Below are positions 40,715 to 49,711 of a DNA stretch of 64,000 nucleotides, in pieces. Source of the stretch: Pelomonas baiyunensis. GTDB taxonomy: Bacteria; Pseudomonadota; Gammaproteobacteria; Burkholderiales; Burkholderiaceae_C. The stretch is taken from the NCBI RefSeq assembly GCF_043555935.1, contig NZ_JBIGIB010000005.1, positions 124,001 to 188,000 on the forward strand, in the 5' to 3' direction. A program made the translations under genes and the position numbers. Position 1 is the stretch's first letter, and every line of letters begins with the position of its first letter. The notes beneath the pieces were generated by a model. The model saw nothing but the letters and a program-made list of their open reading frames with translations, ran no database searches and had not been told where the DNA came from.

Positions 40715-43705
40715 TCAGAACGTGTAGCTGGCCTGCACCGAGTAGCGGCGGCCGGTGTAGTTCACACCACGCGTCATGAGCCCGATCTGCTGCTGCATCA
40801 GCTGGCGGGCCAGCGCATTGTTCAGGTTCTGGCCTTCCAGGCTCAGGCTGAACTGGTCGCTGAAGCGGTAGGTCACGCCGGCGTCCACCTGGCCGTAGGC
40901 ATCGCTCCAGGTGGGCAGGGCCCAGGCCACGCCGGTGCCGTTGGCCAGCTTGCCGTCACCGCCGTTGGTGCCATTCACGTTCACCCCCTGCAGGTACTTG
41001 GACCGCCAGCTGTAGGCCAGGCGGGCCGAGACGGGGCCGTGGTCGTACAGCAGCGCCAGGTTGTAGGCGTTCTTGGACAGGTTCATCAGCGGCAGGTTGC
41101 CGAAGGTCTTGCCGTCGGTGTCGCAGCCGTTGATGTTCAGGTTGAGGTTGGCCGCGTCGGTGCTGGTGCCGGCGCAGTAGGCGCTCAGGACCGGGTCGTA
41201 GGGCTTGGTCTTGCTGTCGACGTAGGTGTAGTTGGCTTGCACGCCGAAGCCCGAGAGCCAGCCGGGCAGCATGTCCAGGTAGCGCTGGAAGGCGATTTCC
41301 AGGCCCCGGGCATGACCCTTGGCGCCGTTGACCGGGGAGGTGACGGTGAAGTTCACCGGCTTGCCCGCGCCGTCCAGCAGCTGCACGTTGGCCGACTGCT
41401 TGACGATGACGTCCTTCAACTCCTTGTCGAACAGCGCCACGGTCAGCGAGCCGGTCTTGGAGAAATACCACTCGCCGGTCAGGTCCAGCTGGTTGGAGCG
41501 CACCGGCTTGAGCAGCGGGTTGCCGTTGGCCTTGCCGGTCAGCGCCACGTTGTCCACCACGATGGTGCTGCCGGTGGTGTGCTGCGTGGTGTCCAGCGAC
41601 AGCGAGGTGTAGGCCTGCATGTCGGAGAAGTCCGGGCGCGAGATGGCTTGCGCGGCCGCAAGGCGGAACTGCAGCTGGTCGCTGGCCTTCAGGCGCAGGT
41701 TCAGGCTGGGCAGCACGTTGGTGTAGGTCTGGCCGGCGTCGATGGCCTTGGAGAAGGACGTGACGCTCGGAATGGCCACGCCGCCCAGCGTCTGGCCGGG
41801 CTGCAACGTGGGTGCATTGCTCTTGAACACCGTGTAGCCGGCGGCCTTCATGTCGGTGCGCACCACGCGCAGGCCGACGTTGCCGTCCACCGGCAGGGGC
41901 TGGTCGTCAAAGCCGAAGCGCAGCTGGCCGTAAACGGCCTGCGTCTTCTCGTGCTGGGCGTTGGTGCCTTGCGGATCGGTGCCGAAGGTGGCGGGCGTCC
42001 AGGCGTCACAGCTGCCCCAGCCTTGGGCGGCGGCTTGCTCGGCGCACAGGATGTCGTGGTACTTGTGCAGTTGCGCGTAACTGTTCGGGTAGCCCTGGGC
42101 CAGCGACACGTCCGGCACGTAGATGCTGGGCACGCTCTGGCCGCCGAAGAAGTTCTTGAACTGGTGCAGCTGCACCGGCGCGTTGAAGCGCGGGTCGTTC
42201 AGGCGGGCGAGGCCCGAGATGTTCCAGCCCTGCTGCCAGGTCTGGGTGATGGCCGACCAGTTGTAGCTGGGCGAGGAGTTGATGGTGGTGGCGTTGCGGT
42301 CGGTCAGGCGCACGCCGAACTGCAGGTCTTGCAGCACCTTGTCGTCGAAGTTGAACTTGGCGTCCGCGCGCCAGACCTTGGAATCGGCCTTGCTCTTGTC
42401 CAGGTGTTCCATCGTGAACGCCCAGTAGTAGTTGCCTTTGTTCTGCAGGGCGGCGAGGTCGGAGGCATCGAACACCACGCGCGGGATGGAGCCCGACAGG
42501 TCCAGCGTTTCCTTGGGCATCTGCAGGCCGGTGGCCACGGTGGAGTCGAACGCGCTGGTCTTGGACTTCACCAGTTGCAGGTCGGTGCTGAAGCTCCAGC
42601 GGTCGCTGGCCTTCCACTTCAGGTTCCAGCCCAGGTCGCGGGTGCGGGAGTCGCGCGTCATGTAGCGCGTGTCAGCGCCGAAGTTGATGCCGCCGTCGGC
42701 CGGGTCGGTCAGCGTGCCGGTCAGCAGCTGGCCGTTGCTGCCGTAGGTGGCGCCGCTGCCGATCTGGATGTTGTAGGGCGAGGACTGCGCGAACAGCGCG
42801 TTCTCGTCCCAGTGCATCTTGTACTTGGACTCGAAGTAGGTGAGCGAGCTGCTGACGTCGTCCTTCTTCCATTGCAGCGCGCCGTAGGTGCCAGAGCGGG
42901 TGCGGTCGAAGTTGGAGTCGCGCCACTGCGCGCCCTTGGGCACCCAGTGCGTGCCGTCCACCTTGTAGTAGGGCTCAACCTGCCAGAGGTCGGTGCGGGT
43001 GGTGGTTTGGCTGCGGGCCACGCTCAGCAGCGCGCCGAACTCGCCCGCGTCGGTTTGCCAGCGGTTGGACACCAGGCCCGAAGCGGCCGGGCTCCACTTG
43101 CCCTGCAGGTCGTTGTAGTTGCTGCTGACCGACAGCGCGCCCTTGAAGCCGGCGTGGTCGAACGGCAGCGCGGTGCGCAGGTTCACCAGGCCGCCCACGG
43201 CGCCTTCCACCTGGGCGGCGGAGGGGTTCTTGTAGACGTCCACACCGGCCATCAGCTCGGGCGGCACGTCCTCGAAGTTCAGCGCGCGGCCGCCGTTGGC
43301 GGAAAAGGTGTCGCGGCCGTTCACTTCGGAGCGCACATAGGACAGGCCGCGGATGTTCACGCCCGAACCTTCCACCGAGTAGTGCTCGGGGTCGCCCTTG
43401 GCCATGGTGCGATCGATGGTGACACCCACGATGCGTTGCAGCACCTCGGTGACCGACTTGTCCGGCAGCTTGCCGATGTCATCGGCATTGACGGAGTCGA
43501 CGATCTCGTCGGCCTCCTGCTTGATCTTCTGCGCCGTTTGCAGCGCGGCGCGGCGGCCGCTGACGACGACGGATTCGATCTTCTGCGTCTTGGCTTCCGG
43601 CGCGGCGGCCGGGGCGGGGGCGGTTTGCGCCAGGGCCAGGCCGCTGCAGAGCAGGGTGGCTTGAGCGGCGGCCAACGAGATGGCGGTTCGGCGGGGTCGG
43701 TTCAC
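40715..43705 (-). CDS. TonB-dependent outer-membrane receptor
   Basis: A 996-residue receptor. GTG 43705 is chosen for its GGAG 7 bases upstream and the signal peptide that follows (RRTAISLAAAQATLLCSGLA, cleaved after LAQ). A TonB-box-like KIESVVVSG, plug segments DIGKLPDKSVTEVLQRIVGV and GVNIRGLSYVRSEVNGRD, and a barrel ending GRRYSVQASYTF are all present. Long loops contain several Cys, perhaps disulphide-bonded. Lying between xylA and the GH35-to-GH5 operon on the same strand, it is the best candidate importer for the oligosaccharides that these enzymes process. The 127 bases upstream contain no recognised terminator. Confidence 0.93.
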   Translation of the reverse strand: MNRPRRTAISLAAAQATLLCSGLALAQTAPAPAAAPEAKTQKIESVVVSGRRAALQTAQKIKQEADEIVDSVNADDIGKLPDKSVTEVLQRIVGVTIDRTMAKGDPEHYSVEGSGVNIRGLSYVRSEVNGRDTFSANGGRALNFEDVPPELMAGVDVYKNPSAAQVEGAVGGLVNLRTALPFDHAGFKGALSVSSNYNDLQGKWSPAASGLVSNRWQTDAGEFGALLSVARSQTTTRTDLWQVEPYYKVDGTHWVPKGAQWRDSNFDRTRSGTYGALQWKKDDVSSSLTYFESKYKMHWDENALFAQSSPYNIQIGSGATYGSNGQLLTGTLTDPADGGINFGADTRYMTRDSRTRDLGWNLKWKASDRWSFSTDLQLVKSKTSAFDSTVATGLQMPKETLDLSGSIPRVVFDASDLAALQNKGNYYWAFTMEHLDKSKADSKVWRADAKFNFDDKVLQDLQFGVRLTDRNATTINSSPSYNWSAITQTWQQGWNISGLARLNDPRFNAPVQLHQFKNFFGGQSVPSIYVPDVSLAQGYPNSYAQLHKYHDILCAEQAAAQGWGSCDAWTPATFGTDPQGTNAQHEKTQAVYGQLRFGFDDQPLPVDGNVGLRVVRTDMKAAGYTVFKSNAPTLQPGQTLGGVAIPSVTSFSKAIDAGQTYTNVLPSLNLRLKASDQLQFRLAAAQAISRPDFSDMQAYTSLSLDTTQHTTGSTIVVDNVALTGKANGNPLLKPVRSNQLDLTGEWYFSKTGSLTVALFDKELKDVIVKQSANVQLLDGAGKPVNFTVTSPVNGAKGHARGLEIAFQRYLDMLPGWLSGFGVQANYTYVDSKTKPYDPVLSAYCAGTSTDAANLNLNINGCDTDGKTFGNLPLMNLSKNAYNLALLYDHGPVSARLAYSWRSKYLQGVNVNGTNGGDGKLANGTGVAWALPTWSDAYGQVDAGVTYRFSDQFSLSLEGQNLNNALARQLMQQQIGLMTRGVNYTGRRYSVQASYTF

Positions 43706-43832
43706 TGTGTCTCCTGTCTTTGTGTGGTGGCGCGTGGCCTGTGATTCAGGACTGGTTCGGCGGGAACGGGGATGAAGCAACGCCGCCCGTGCCACGGGGC
43801 GGGTTGGAGGGGAAAGAAACGGGGCCTGGGCC

Positions 43833-45149
43833 TCAACCGCATAAGCGGTTCACGAGGTTCTCCAGCACTTCCTGGCGGCCCGAGACGGGCGCCACATCGG
43901 TGTTGCGGGCCAGCACCTCGTCGGCGAGTTGGTCCAGCGTGCAGCGGCCTTGCAGGATGTCCTGGCCCTGCGCGCTGTCCCAGCCGGCGTAGCGGGCGTC
44001 CACGGCGGCCTTCAGGCGGCCGTCGGTGATCATCTTTTCGGCCACCAGCAGTGCCTGCGCACACACGTCCATGCCGCCGATGTGGCCGTGGAACAGGTCG
44101 GCCGCGTCGATGCTCTGGCGGCGCACCTTGGCGTCGAAGTTCAGGCCGCCGCTCCCCAGGCCACCGGCCTGCAGCACGTGGTACAGCGCCAGCGCCGTCT
44201 CGGGCACGTTGTGGGGGAACTGGTCGGTGTCCCAGCCCAGCTGCGGGTCACCGCGGTTCATGTCCAGGCTGCCGAGGATGCCGAGCGCGCCCGCGGTGGC
44301 GATCTCGTGCTCGAAGCTGTGGCCCGAGAGGGTCGCGTGGTTGGCTTCGATGTTGACCTTGACTTCCTTCTCGAGGCCGTAGCGCACGAGGAAGCCGTAG
44401 ACGGTGGCGGTGTCGAAGTCGTACTGGTGCTTGGACGGCTCGCGCGGCTTGGGCTCGATGAGGATGGCGCCCTTGAAGCCGATCTTGTGCTTGTACTCCA
44501 CCGCCATGTTCAGGAAGCGGCCGAGTTGGTCCAGCTCCTGGCCGATGCGCGTGTTCAGCAGGGTCTCGTAGCCCTCGCGGCCGCCCCACAGCACGTAGTT
44601 CTCGCCGCCGAGCTTGAGCGTGGCGTCCATCGCGTCGCGCACCTGCAGCGCGGCCATCTTGAAGAGCTCGGGGTCGGGGTTGCTGGCCGCACCCGACATG
44701 AAGCGGCGGTGGCTGAACAGGTTGGCCGTGCCCCACAGCAGCTTCAGGCCCGTGGCTTGTTGCTTCTCGCCCAGCAGGTCGACGATGCGCTGGAAGTTCT
44801 CGTGGCTCTCGCGCGGCGTGGCGCCTTCGGGGGCCACGTCACGGTCGTGGAAGCAGTAGTAGGGCACGCCGAGCTTCTGGAAGAACTCGAAGGCGGCGTC
44901 GGCCTTGGCACGTGCCAGTTCCATCGGGCTGCCGCCCTGGAACCAGGGGCGCTCGAAGGTGGCGCCGCCGAACGGGTCCATGCCGGTCCAGACGAAGTTG
45001 TGCCAGTAGCAGGCGGCGAAGCGCAGGTGGTCTTCCATGCGCTTGCCGAGCACGAGGCGGTCCTTGTCGTAGTGCTTGAAGGCCAGCTCGTTTTCGCTGG
45101 CGGCGCCCTCGTAGCGGATGGGCGCGATGTGTTGGAAGTAGCTCGTCAT
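43833..45149 (-). CDS. xylA: Xylose isomerase
   Basis: A 438-residue protein from ATG 45149, the length of group II xylose isomerases. Motifs include NFVWTGMDPFGG, PYYCFHDRDVAPEG with the active-site His, ILIEPKPREPSKHQYD with metal-binding Glu, VNIEANHATLSGHSFEHE and SLDMNRGDPQLGWDTDQFP with further metal ligands. It converts D-xylose to D-xylulose in the cytoplasm. It follows xylB by 10 bases in a ROK regulator-xylB-xylA operon, so xylose released from xyloglucan or xylan by GH31, GH39 and GH43 enters the pentose phosphate pathway. Confidence 0.97.
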   Translation of the reverse strand: MTSYFQHIAPIRYEGAASENELAFKHYDKDRLVLGKRMEDHLRFAACYWHNFVWTGMDPFGGATFERPWFQGGSPMELARAKADAAFEFFQKLGVPYYCFHDRDVAPEGATPRESHENFQRIVDLLGEKQQATGLKLLWGTANLFSHRRFMSGAASNPDPELFKMAALQVRDAMDATLKLGGENYVLWGGREGYETLLNTRIGQELDQLGRFLNMAVEYKHKIGFKGAILIEPKPREPSKHQYDFDTATVYGFLVRYGLEKEVKVNIEANHATLSGHSFEHEIATAGALGILGSLDMNRGDPQLGWDTDQFPHNVPETALALYHVLQAGGLGSGGLNFDAKVRRQSIDAADLFHGHIGGMDVCAQALLVAEKMITDGRLKAAVDARYAGWDSAQGQDILQGRCTLDQLADEVLARNTDVAPVSGRQEVLENLVNRLCG

Positions 45150-45159
45150 AACGGGAAGG

Positions 45160-46644
45160 TCAGGCGCCGCGCAAGCGGCGGTAGAGGTCACGGAAGCGCG
45201 CCAGGCGGGGGGCCAGGCGTGCGTGGCGTTCGGGGGTGGGGGAATAGGTGGCCGCAACAGGCGGGCGGGTGCAGACCTGTTCGACCTGGCCGCCGGTGGC
45301 GAGCGCGCCCAGGCGGGCCGCACCCAGCGCACCGCCTGCTTCGCTGCCGGCGTGCACCACGATCTCCACGTTCAGCGCGTCGGCAATCAGCTGTGCCCAG
45401 AACGGGCTGCGCGAGCCGCCGCCCACCAGCGACAGGCGCTGCACCGCGGTGCCGGCGGCGCGCAGCGCGTCCAGCCCGTCGGCCAGGCCAAAAGCCACGC
45501 CTTCCAGCACGGCGTAGGTGAGGGCGGCGCGCGAGGTGGCCGCGGTCAGGCCGTGGAAGGTGGCGGTGGCGAACGCGTCGTTGTGCGGGGTGCGCTCACC
45601 GGCGAGGTAAGGCAGGAAGATCGGCGCGCTGGCTTCGGGAATGACTGCGCTGTCATTCGCCGACAACAAAGCCCGGGGGTGGTCGTCCAACTCGGCCAGC
45701 AGCGTGGCCTCGCTCTGGCCCACGAACTCGCAGAACCAGCGCAGGCAACTGGCGGCCGAGAGCATCACGCTCATCTGGTGCCAGCGCGCGGGCAGGGCGT
45801 GGCAGAAGGCGTGCACGGCCGAGGCGGGGTTGGGGCGGTAGCGGTCGTTCACCACGAACAGCACGCCCGAGGTGCCCAGCGAGATGAAGCCGTCGCCCGG
45901 CGCGACGGCGCCGATGCCGATCGCGCTGGCGGCGTTGTCGCCCGCGCCGCCGGCTACCACCACGTCAGGGCCTAGGCCCCAGGCGGCGGCGAGTTCCGGC
46001 TTCAACACGCCGCTGGGTTCGCTGGCTTCCACCAGGCGCGGCATGTGGGCGCGGCTCAGCCCGCAGGCGGCCAGCAGCGCGTCAGACCAATCGCGGCGGG
46101 CCACGTCCAGCCACAGCGTGCCGGCGGCGTCCGACGGGTCGGACACCTTCTCGCCGGTGAGTTGCAGTCGCAGCCAGTCCTTGGGCAGCAGCACGCTGGC
46201 GGTGCGCGCGAAGACCTCGGGCTCGTGTTGGCGCACCCACAGCAGCTTCGGCGCGGTGAAGCCGGGCATGGCGAGGTTGCCGGCGATGGCCTGCAGTTGC
46301 GGTGCGGCGGCTGTCAGCTCGGCGCACTCGGCATGGCTGCGGCCGTCGTTCCACAGGATGGCCGGGCGCAGCACGGCGTCGGCCGCGTCCAGCAGCACCG
46401 CGCCGTGCATTTGCCCGGACAGCCCAATGCCGCGCACCGCGGCGAACGCTGCCGGATGGGCAGCGCGCAGCTGCGCCACAGCCGCTTGCGTGGCCTGCCA
46501 CCAGGCGGCGGGGTCTTGCTCCGACCACAGCGGCTGCGGGCTCTGCCGCGTGAGCGGGTGGCCGGCGGTGCCGACGATGCGGCCGGTGTCCGCCAGCAGC
46601 AGGAGCTTGACTTCCGAGGTGCCGAGATCGATGCCCAGGAACAT
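45160..46644 (-). CDS. xylB: Xylulokinase
   Basis: A 494-residue FGGY-family kinase from ATG 46644. The N-terminal ATP-type motif is GIDLGTSEVK, and GLSGQMHGAVLLD with ILWNDGR is the xylulokinase substrate region. The second lobe has FISLGTSGVLFVV and LVGGGSRSPFWAQLIADALN. It phosphorylates D-xylulose to xylulose 5-phosphate. Its ATG shares one base with the TGA of the ROK gene (TGATG), so translation is coupled to the regulator, and xylA follows after 10 bases. Confidence 0.96.
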   Translation of the reverse strand: MFLGIDLGTSEVKLLLLADTGRIVGTAGHPLTRQSPQPLWSEQDPAAWWQATQAAVAQLRAAHPAAFAAVRGIGLSGQMHGAVLLDAADAVLRPAILWNDGRSHAECAELTAAAPQLQAIAGNLAMPGFTAPKLLWVRQHEPEVFARTASVLLPKDWLRLQLTGEKVSDPSDAAGTLWLDVARRDWSDALLAACGLSRAHMPRLVEASEPSGVLKPELAAAWGLGPDVVVAGGAGDNAASAIGIGAVAPGDGFISLGTSGVLFVVNDRYRPNPASAVHAFCHALPARWHQMSVMLSAASCLRWFCEFVGQSEATLLAELDDHPRALLSANDSAVIPEASAPIFLPYLAGERTPHNDAFATATFHGLTAATSRAALTYAVLEGVAFGLADGLDALRAAGTAVQRLSLVGGGSRSPFWAQLIADALNVEIVVHAGSEAGGALGAARLGALATGGQVEQVCTRPPVAATYSPTPERHARLAPRLARFRDLYRRLRGA

Positions 46645-47876
46645 CAGACGGCCTCCTCGGCATCGGTGGCCACGGTGCTGCTGTCGGCCAGCGGCAGTGT
46701 GGGGCGGGTCAGGCGATAACGGGCCAACGCCGCGGCGCCCACGGCCACCGCGTTGGCGCCGAACAGCGAGACGCGCACGCTCGGCGGCGGCAGGTTGGCG
46801 GCGGCGGCGTAGTCGTTCAGCGTGGTGAGTGCGGGTTGCAGGAAGGGCTCGCCCAGCTCCACCACCGAGCCCCCCAGCACGATGGCGCCGGGGTCGTACG
46901 CGGTGGCCAGGTTTTGCAGCAGCACGCCCAGGTAGCGGCCGGCGGAGGCCACGGCCTTCAGCGTGTCGGCGTCTTCATCCACCAGGTGCGCACGCACCTC
47001 GGCCAGTGAGCGCAGGGCCGGTGCGGCGTCGCTGCCGCCCAGCAGGGCGCGCGTGGCAATCAGCGCTTCGGCGCAGCCGCGGCGGCCGCAGGAGCAGCGC
47101 GGGCCGTTCAGCTGCAGCACCATGTGGCCCACCTCGCCCGCGAAGCCACGGCTGCCGGTGAGCAGCCGGTCGCCCACGATGACGCCCGCACCCAGACCCT
47201 GGTTGATGGACACGTACAGCAGCGGGTCGGCATCGGCGGCGGGGTTGAATTCCATCTCCCCCAGTGCGGCCACATCGGCTTCGTTCTGGATGAAGAGGGG
47301 CACGTCGGCGAGTGCGGTGTCGTGCAGTTTGTCGGCCAGCAGTTGGCCCACCGGCACATCGCGCCAGCCGAGGTTGGGCGCGAAGTGCAGCAGGCCGCGC
47401 GCTTCGTTCACGCCACCCGGCAGGCCCACACCGATGCCCAGCACCTGTTGCGTGGCTGCCAGTTGCTTGCGCAGCTTGAGCAGCGCCGTGGCCAGCGTGC
47501 CAATGCAGGCCTTGGCGGTGCGGCTGGCGCCGTAGCTGGCCACCGTGCTGGCGCGCACCTCGCCCGTCAGGGAGGTGGCCACCACGCGCACCTGCTCGAT
47601 GCCCACCTCGGCACCCAGCAGCAGCAGGCGGTCGGGGTCGATGAACAGCGGGGTGGGGCGGCGGCCCAAGTCGCCGGTGGCCACCACCTCGCGCTCGACC
47701 AGCCAGCCTTCGGCGATGAGCTCGCGCGTCAGGCCGCTGACGGTGGACTTGGTCAGGCCCACGGCGCCGGCCAGGTCGGCCCGCGACAGGCCCGGGTGGG
47801 CACACAGGTGCCGCACCAGCGCCATGCGATTGATGACCTTGAGCAGCTGTTGGCTGCCGGCGGCTTCGGCCTGCAT
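46644..47876 (-). CDS. xylR: ROK-family regulator (XylR-like repressor)
   Basis: A 410-residue protein from ATG 47876. Residues about 10-75 form a winged helix (LVRHLCAHPGLSRADLAGAV, LTKSTVSGLTRELI), and the rest is a ROK kinase-like sugar-binding fold with GIGVGLPGGV and the zinc motif CSCGRRGCAEA after GHMVLQLNGP. This is the domain order of XylR and NagC-type repressors. Its place as first gene of xylB-xylA strongly suggests a xylose-responsive repressor of this operon and probably of the divergent halogenase/GH31 arm. A dyad lies 67 bases upstream of its start (47943-47963). Confidence 0.92.
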   Translation of the reverse strand: MQAEAAGSQQLLKVINRMALVRHLCAHPGLSRADLAGAVGLTKSTVSGLTRELIAEGWLVEREVVATGDLGRRPTPLFIDPDRLLLLGAEVGIEQVRVVATSLTGEVRASTVASYGASRTAKACIGTLATALLKLRKQLAATQQVLGIGVGLPGGVNEARGLLHFAPNLGWRDVPVGQLLADKLHDTALADVPLFIQNEADVAALGEMEFNPAADADPLLYVSINQGLGAGVIVGDRLLTGSRGFAGEVGHMVLQLNGPRCSCGRRGCAEALIATRALLGGSDAAPALRSLAEVRAHLVDEDADTLKAVASAGRYLGVLLQNLATAYDPGAIVLGGSVVELGEPFLQPALTTLNDYAAAANLPPPSVRVSLFGANAVAVGAAALARYRLTRPTLPLADSSTVATDAEEAV

Positions 47877-47942
47877 GTGTCTCCTTGGTGTGTGGGCTCG
47901 GGCGCCGCTGCGGACGCCTGAGGCCTTGTTGTGAAATTCATA

Positions 47943-47963
47943 TTAGTTCGACCAACGAACGAA
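47943..47963. promoter_or_regulatory. Candidate ROK/XylR operator
   Basis: TTAGTTCG (47943-47950), spacer ACCAA, and CGAACGAA (47956-47963) form an imperfect dyad with 7 of 8 arm positions pairing and an exact GTTCG/CGAAC core. It sits in the AT-rich centre of the divergent region between the ROK gene and the plus-strand halogenase/GH31 operon, so one site could control both. The TTAGTT half-site is like those of Firmicute XylR operators, which supports but does not prove the assignment. Confidence 0.6.
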
Positions 47964-48122
47964 GTAAATAGGGTGAAAGCACCTATCCGAAGCGCCCATG
48001 CCTCACCGAAGATCGCGCCGCCGCCCCGATGCCCGGCTTTGGGGCGCGCTGCCGCCTCATCTGCACCACGCGCGCACTTCACGCGTGCTGTGCCTGTCCT
48101 GTCTGCTGCCCCGTCTGCCGCC

Positions 48123-49670
48123 ATGCCCGCTGAGATGTCTGCTGATCCGTCGCTTCGCAAGGTCGTCATCGTGGGCGGTGGCACCGCGGGCTGGATGGCC
48201 GCTGCGCCGCTGGCCCAGCGTTTCGAGCGCGCGGGCGCGGGGCGCTGCGAGGTGGTGCTGATCGAGTCGCCCGACATCGGCACCGTTGGCGTGGGCGAGG
48301 CCACGCTGCCGCCGATCCGCGCCTACAACCGCACGCTGGGGCTGGACGGTGCGGACTTCGTCAAGCGCACGCAGGGCAGCTTCAAGCTGGGCATCGAGTT
48401 CAAGAACTGGGGCCGTGTGGGCCACCGGTTCTTCCACGGCTTTGGTGACTTCGGCCCCGCCATCGAGAACCGCGCGCCCTGGCAGCACTGGCTGCGCCTG
48501 TCGGCCGTGGTGGACGGCTTGCCGAGCTACGAAGACTGGTCCACCGCCACCGTCATGGCGCACCAACACCGCTTCACGCCACCGGTGGAGGGCCCGCCGT
48601 CGGCCGCCAATGCCTATTCGTTCGCGTACCACTTCGATGCCGGGCTCTACGCGGCCTACCTGCGCGAGTACGCCACCGCGCGCGGCGTGCAGCGGCTGGA
48701 GGGCCTGATCGTCGACGTGGAGCTGCGCCCCGAGGACGGCTTCGTGCAGGCCGTGAAGCTGGCGGACGGCCGGCGCATCGAAGGCGACTTGTTCATCGAC
48801 TGCTCGGGCTTTCGCGCGCTGCTCATCGGCGGGGCGATGCAGTCGCCCTTCGAGGACTGGAGCGCGCTGCTGCCCTGCAACAGCGCCCTGGCGGTGCCGA
48901 GCGAGCGCCTGGGCCCGTCCTCGCCGCTCACGCCCTTCACCACCTCCACCGCGCACGCCGCCGGCTGGCAGTGGCGCATTCCGCTGCAGCACCGCACGGG
49001 CAACGGCCATGTGTACTGCAGCCACTTCATCAGCGACGACGAAGCCGCCGCCACGCTGCTGGCGGGCCTGGACAGCCCGGCGCTGGACACGCCGCGCCAG
49101 CTGCGCTTCACCACCGGGCGCCGCAAGGCCGGCTGGGTGAAGAACGTGGTGGCCATCGGCCTGGCCGGGGGCTTTCTGGAGCCGCTGGAAAGCACCAGCA
49201 TCCAGCTCATCATGGACGGCGTGGGCCGCCTGCTGCAGCTGTGGCCCGACCGCCAGTTCAAGCCGCACTTGGCGGCCGAGTTCAACCGGCTGATGGCGCG
49301 GCAGTACGAGTCCACGCGCGACTTCATTGCGCTGCACTACAAGCTCACCGAGCGGCGCGACAGCGAGCTGTGGCGCTACTGCGCGGCCATGCCGATTCCG
49401 GACAACCTCGCGCACCAGATCGAGTTGTTCCGCGAGAGCGGCCGCGTGGCCATCTTTGACCCCGACAGCTTTGCCGAGCCCTCGTGGGTGAGCCTGTTCC
49501 TGGGCCTGGGCGTGCGCCCCGCGAGCCTGGACCCCGCCATCGATCAGATCCCGCCGGAAGCCTTGCTGCAGCACTTCGTGCGGCTGCGCCAGGCCATCCA
49601 CCAGACCGTGGCCGCCGTGCCGGACCACGGCGACTACATCTCACGCCATGTGAGAGCCGCACCCCTCTGA
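48123..49670 (+). CDS. Tryptophan-halogenase-family flavoprotein
   Basis: A 515-residue protein from ATG 48123; an ATG 12 bases later also fits, and the longer opening upstream includes the operator region. VVIVGGGTAGW is the FAD motif, GSFKLGIEF holds the halogenase-type lysine (about residue 86), HAAGWQWRIP is the WxWxIP motif and GFLEPLESTS carries the conserved Glu, so all marker residues are present. It is the first gene of the arm containing GH31 (41 bases downstream), GH9 and a transporter. No TonB receptor is adjacent on this strand. The substrate is unknown. Confidence 0.9.
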   Translation: MPAEMSADPSLRKVVIVGGGTAGWMAAAPLAQRFERAGAGRCEVVLIESPDIGTVGVGEATLPPIRAYNRTLGLDGADFVKRTQGSFKLGIEFKNWGRVGHRFFHGFGDFGPAIENRAPWQHWLRLSAVVDGLPSYEDWSTATVMAHQHRFTPPVEGPPSAANAYSFAYHFDAGLYAAYLREYATARGVQRLEGLIVDVELRPEDGFVQAVKLADGRRIEGDLFIDCSGFRALLIGGAMQSPFEDWSALLPCNSALAVPSERLGPSSPLTPFTTSTAHAAGWQWRIPLQHRTGNGHVYCSHFISDDEAAATLLAGLDSPALDTPRQLRFTTGRRKAGWVKNVVAIGLAGGFLEPLESTSIQLIMDGVGRLLQLWPDRQFKPHLAAEFNRLMARQYESTRDFIALHYKLTERRDSELWRYCAAMPIPDNLAHQIELFRESGRVAIFDPDSFAEPSWVSLFLGLGVRPASLDPAIDQIPPEALLQHFVRLRQAIHQTVAAVPDHGDYISRHVRAAPL

Positions 49671-49711
49671 AGGCATTCGGAGACAACCAGAGAAGAAAGA
49701 ACCAGACCGCC

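Noticed and set aside
39113..43744. Very long open frame (over 1500 codons) on the plus strand opposite GH35 and the second TonB receptor
   Set aside because: It is antisense to two well-recognised genes; the composition (Val, Gly, Ala, Gln, His runs) is that of a high-GC mirror frame with no domain.
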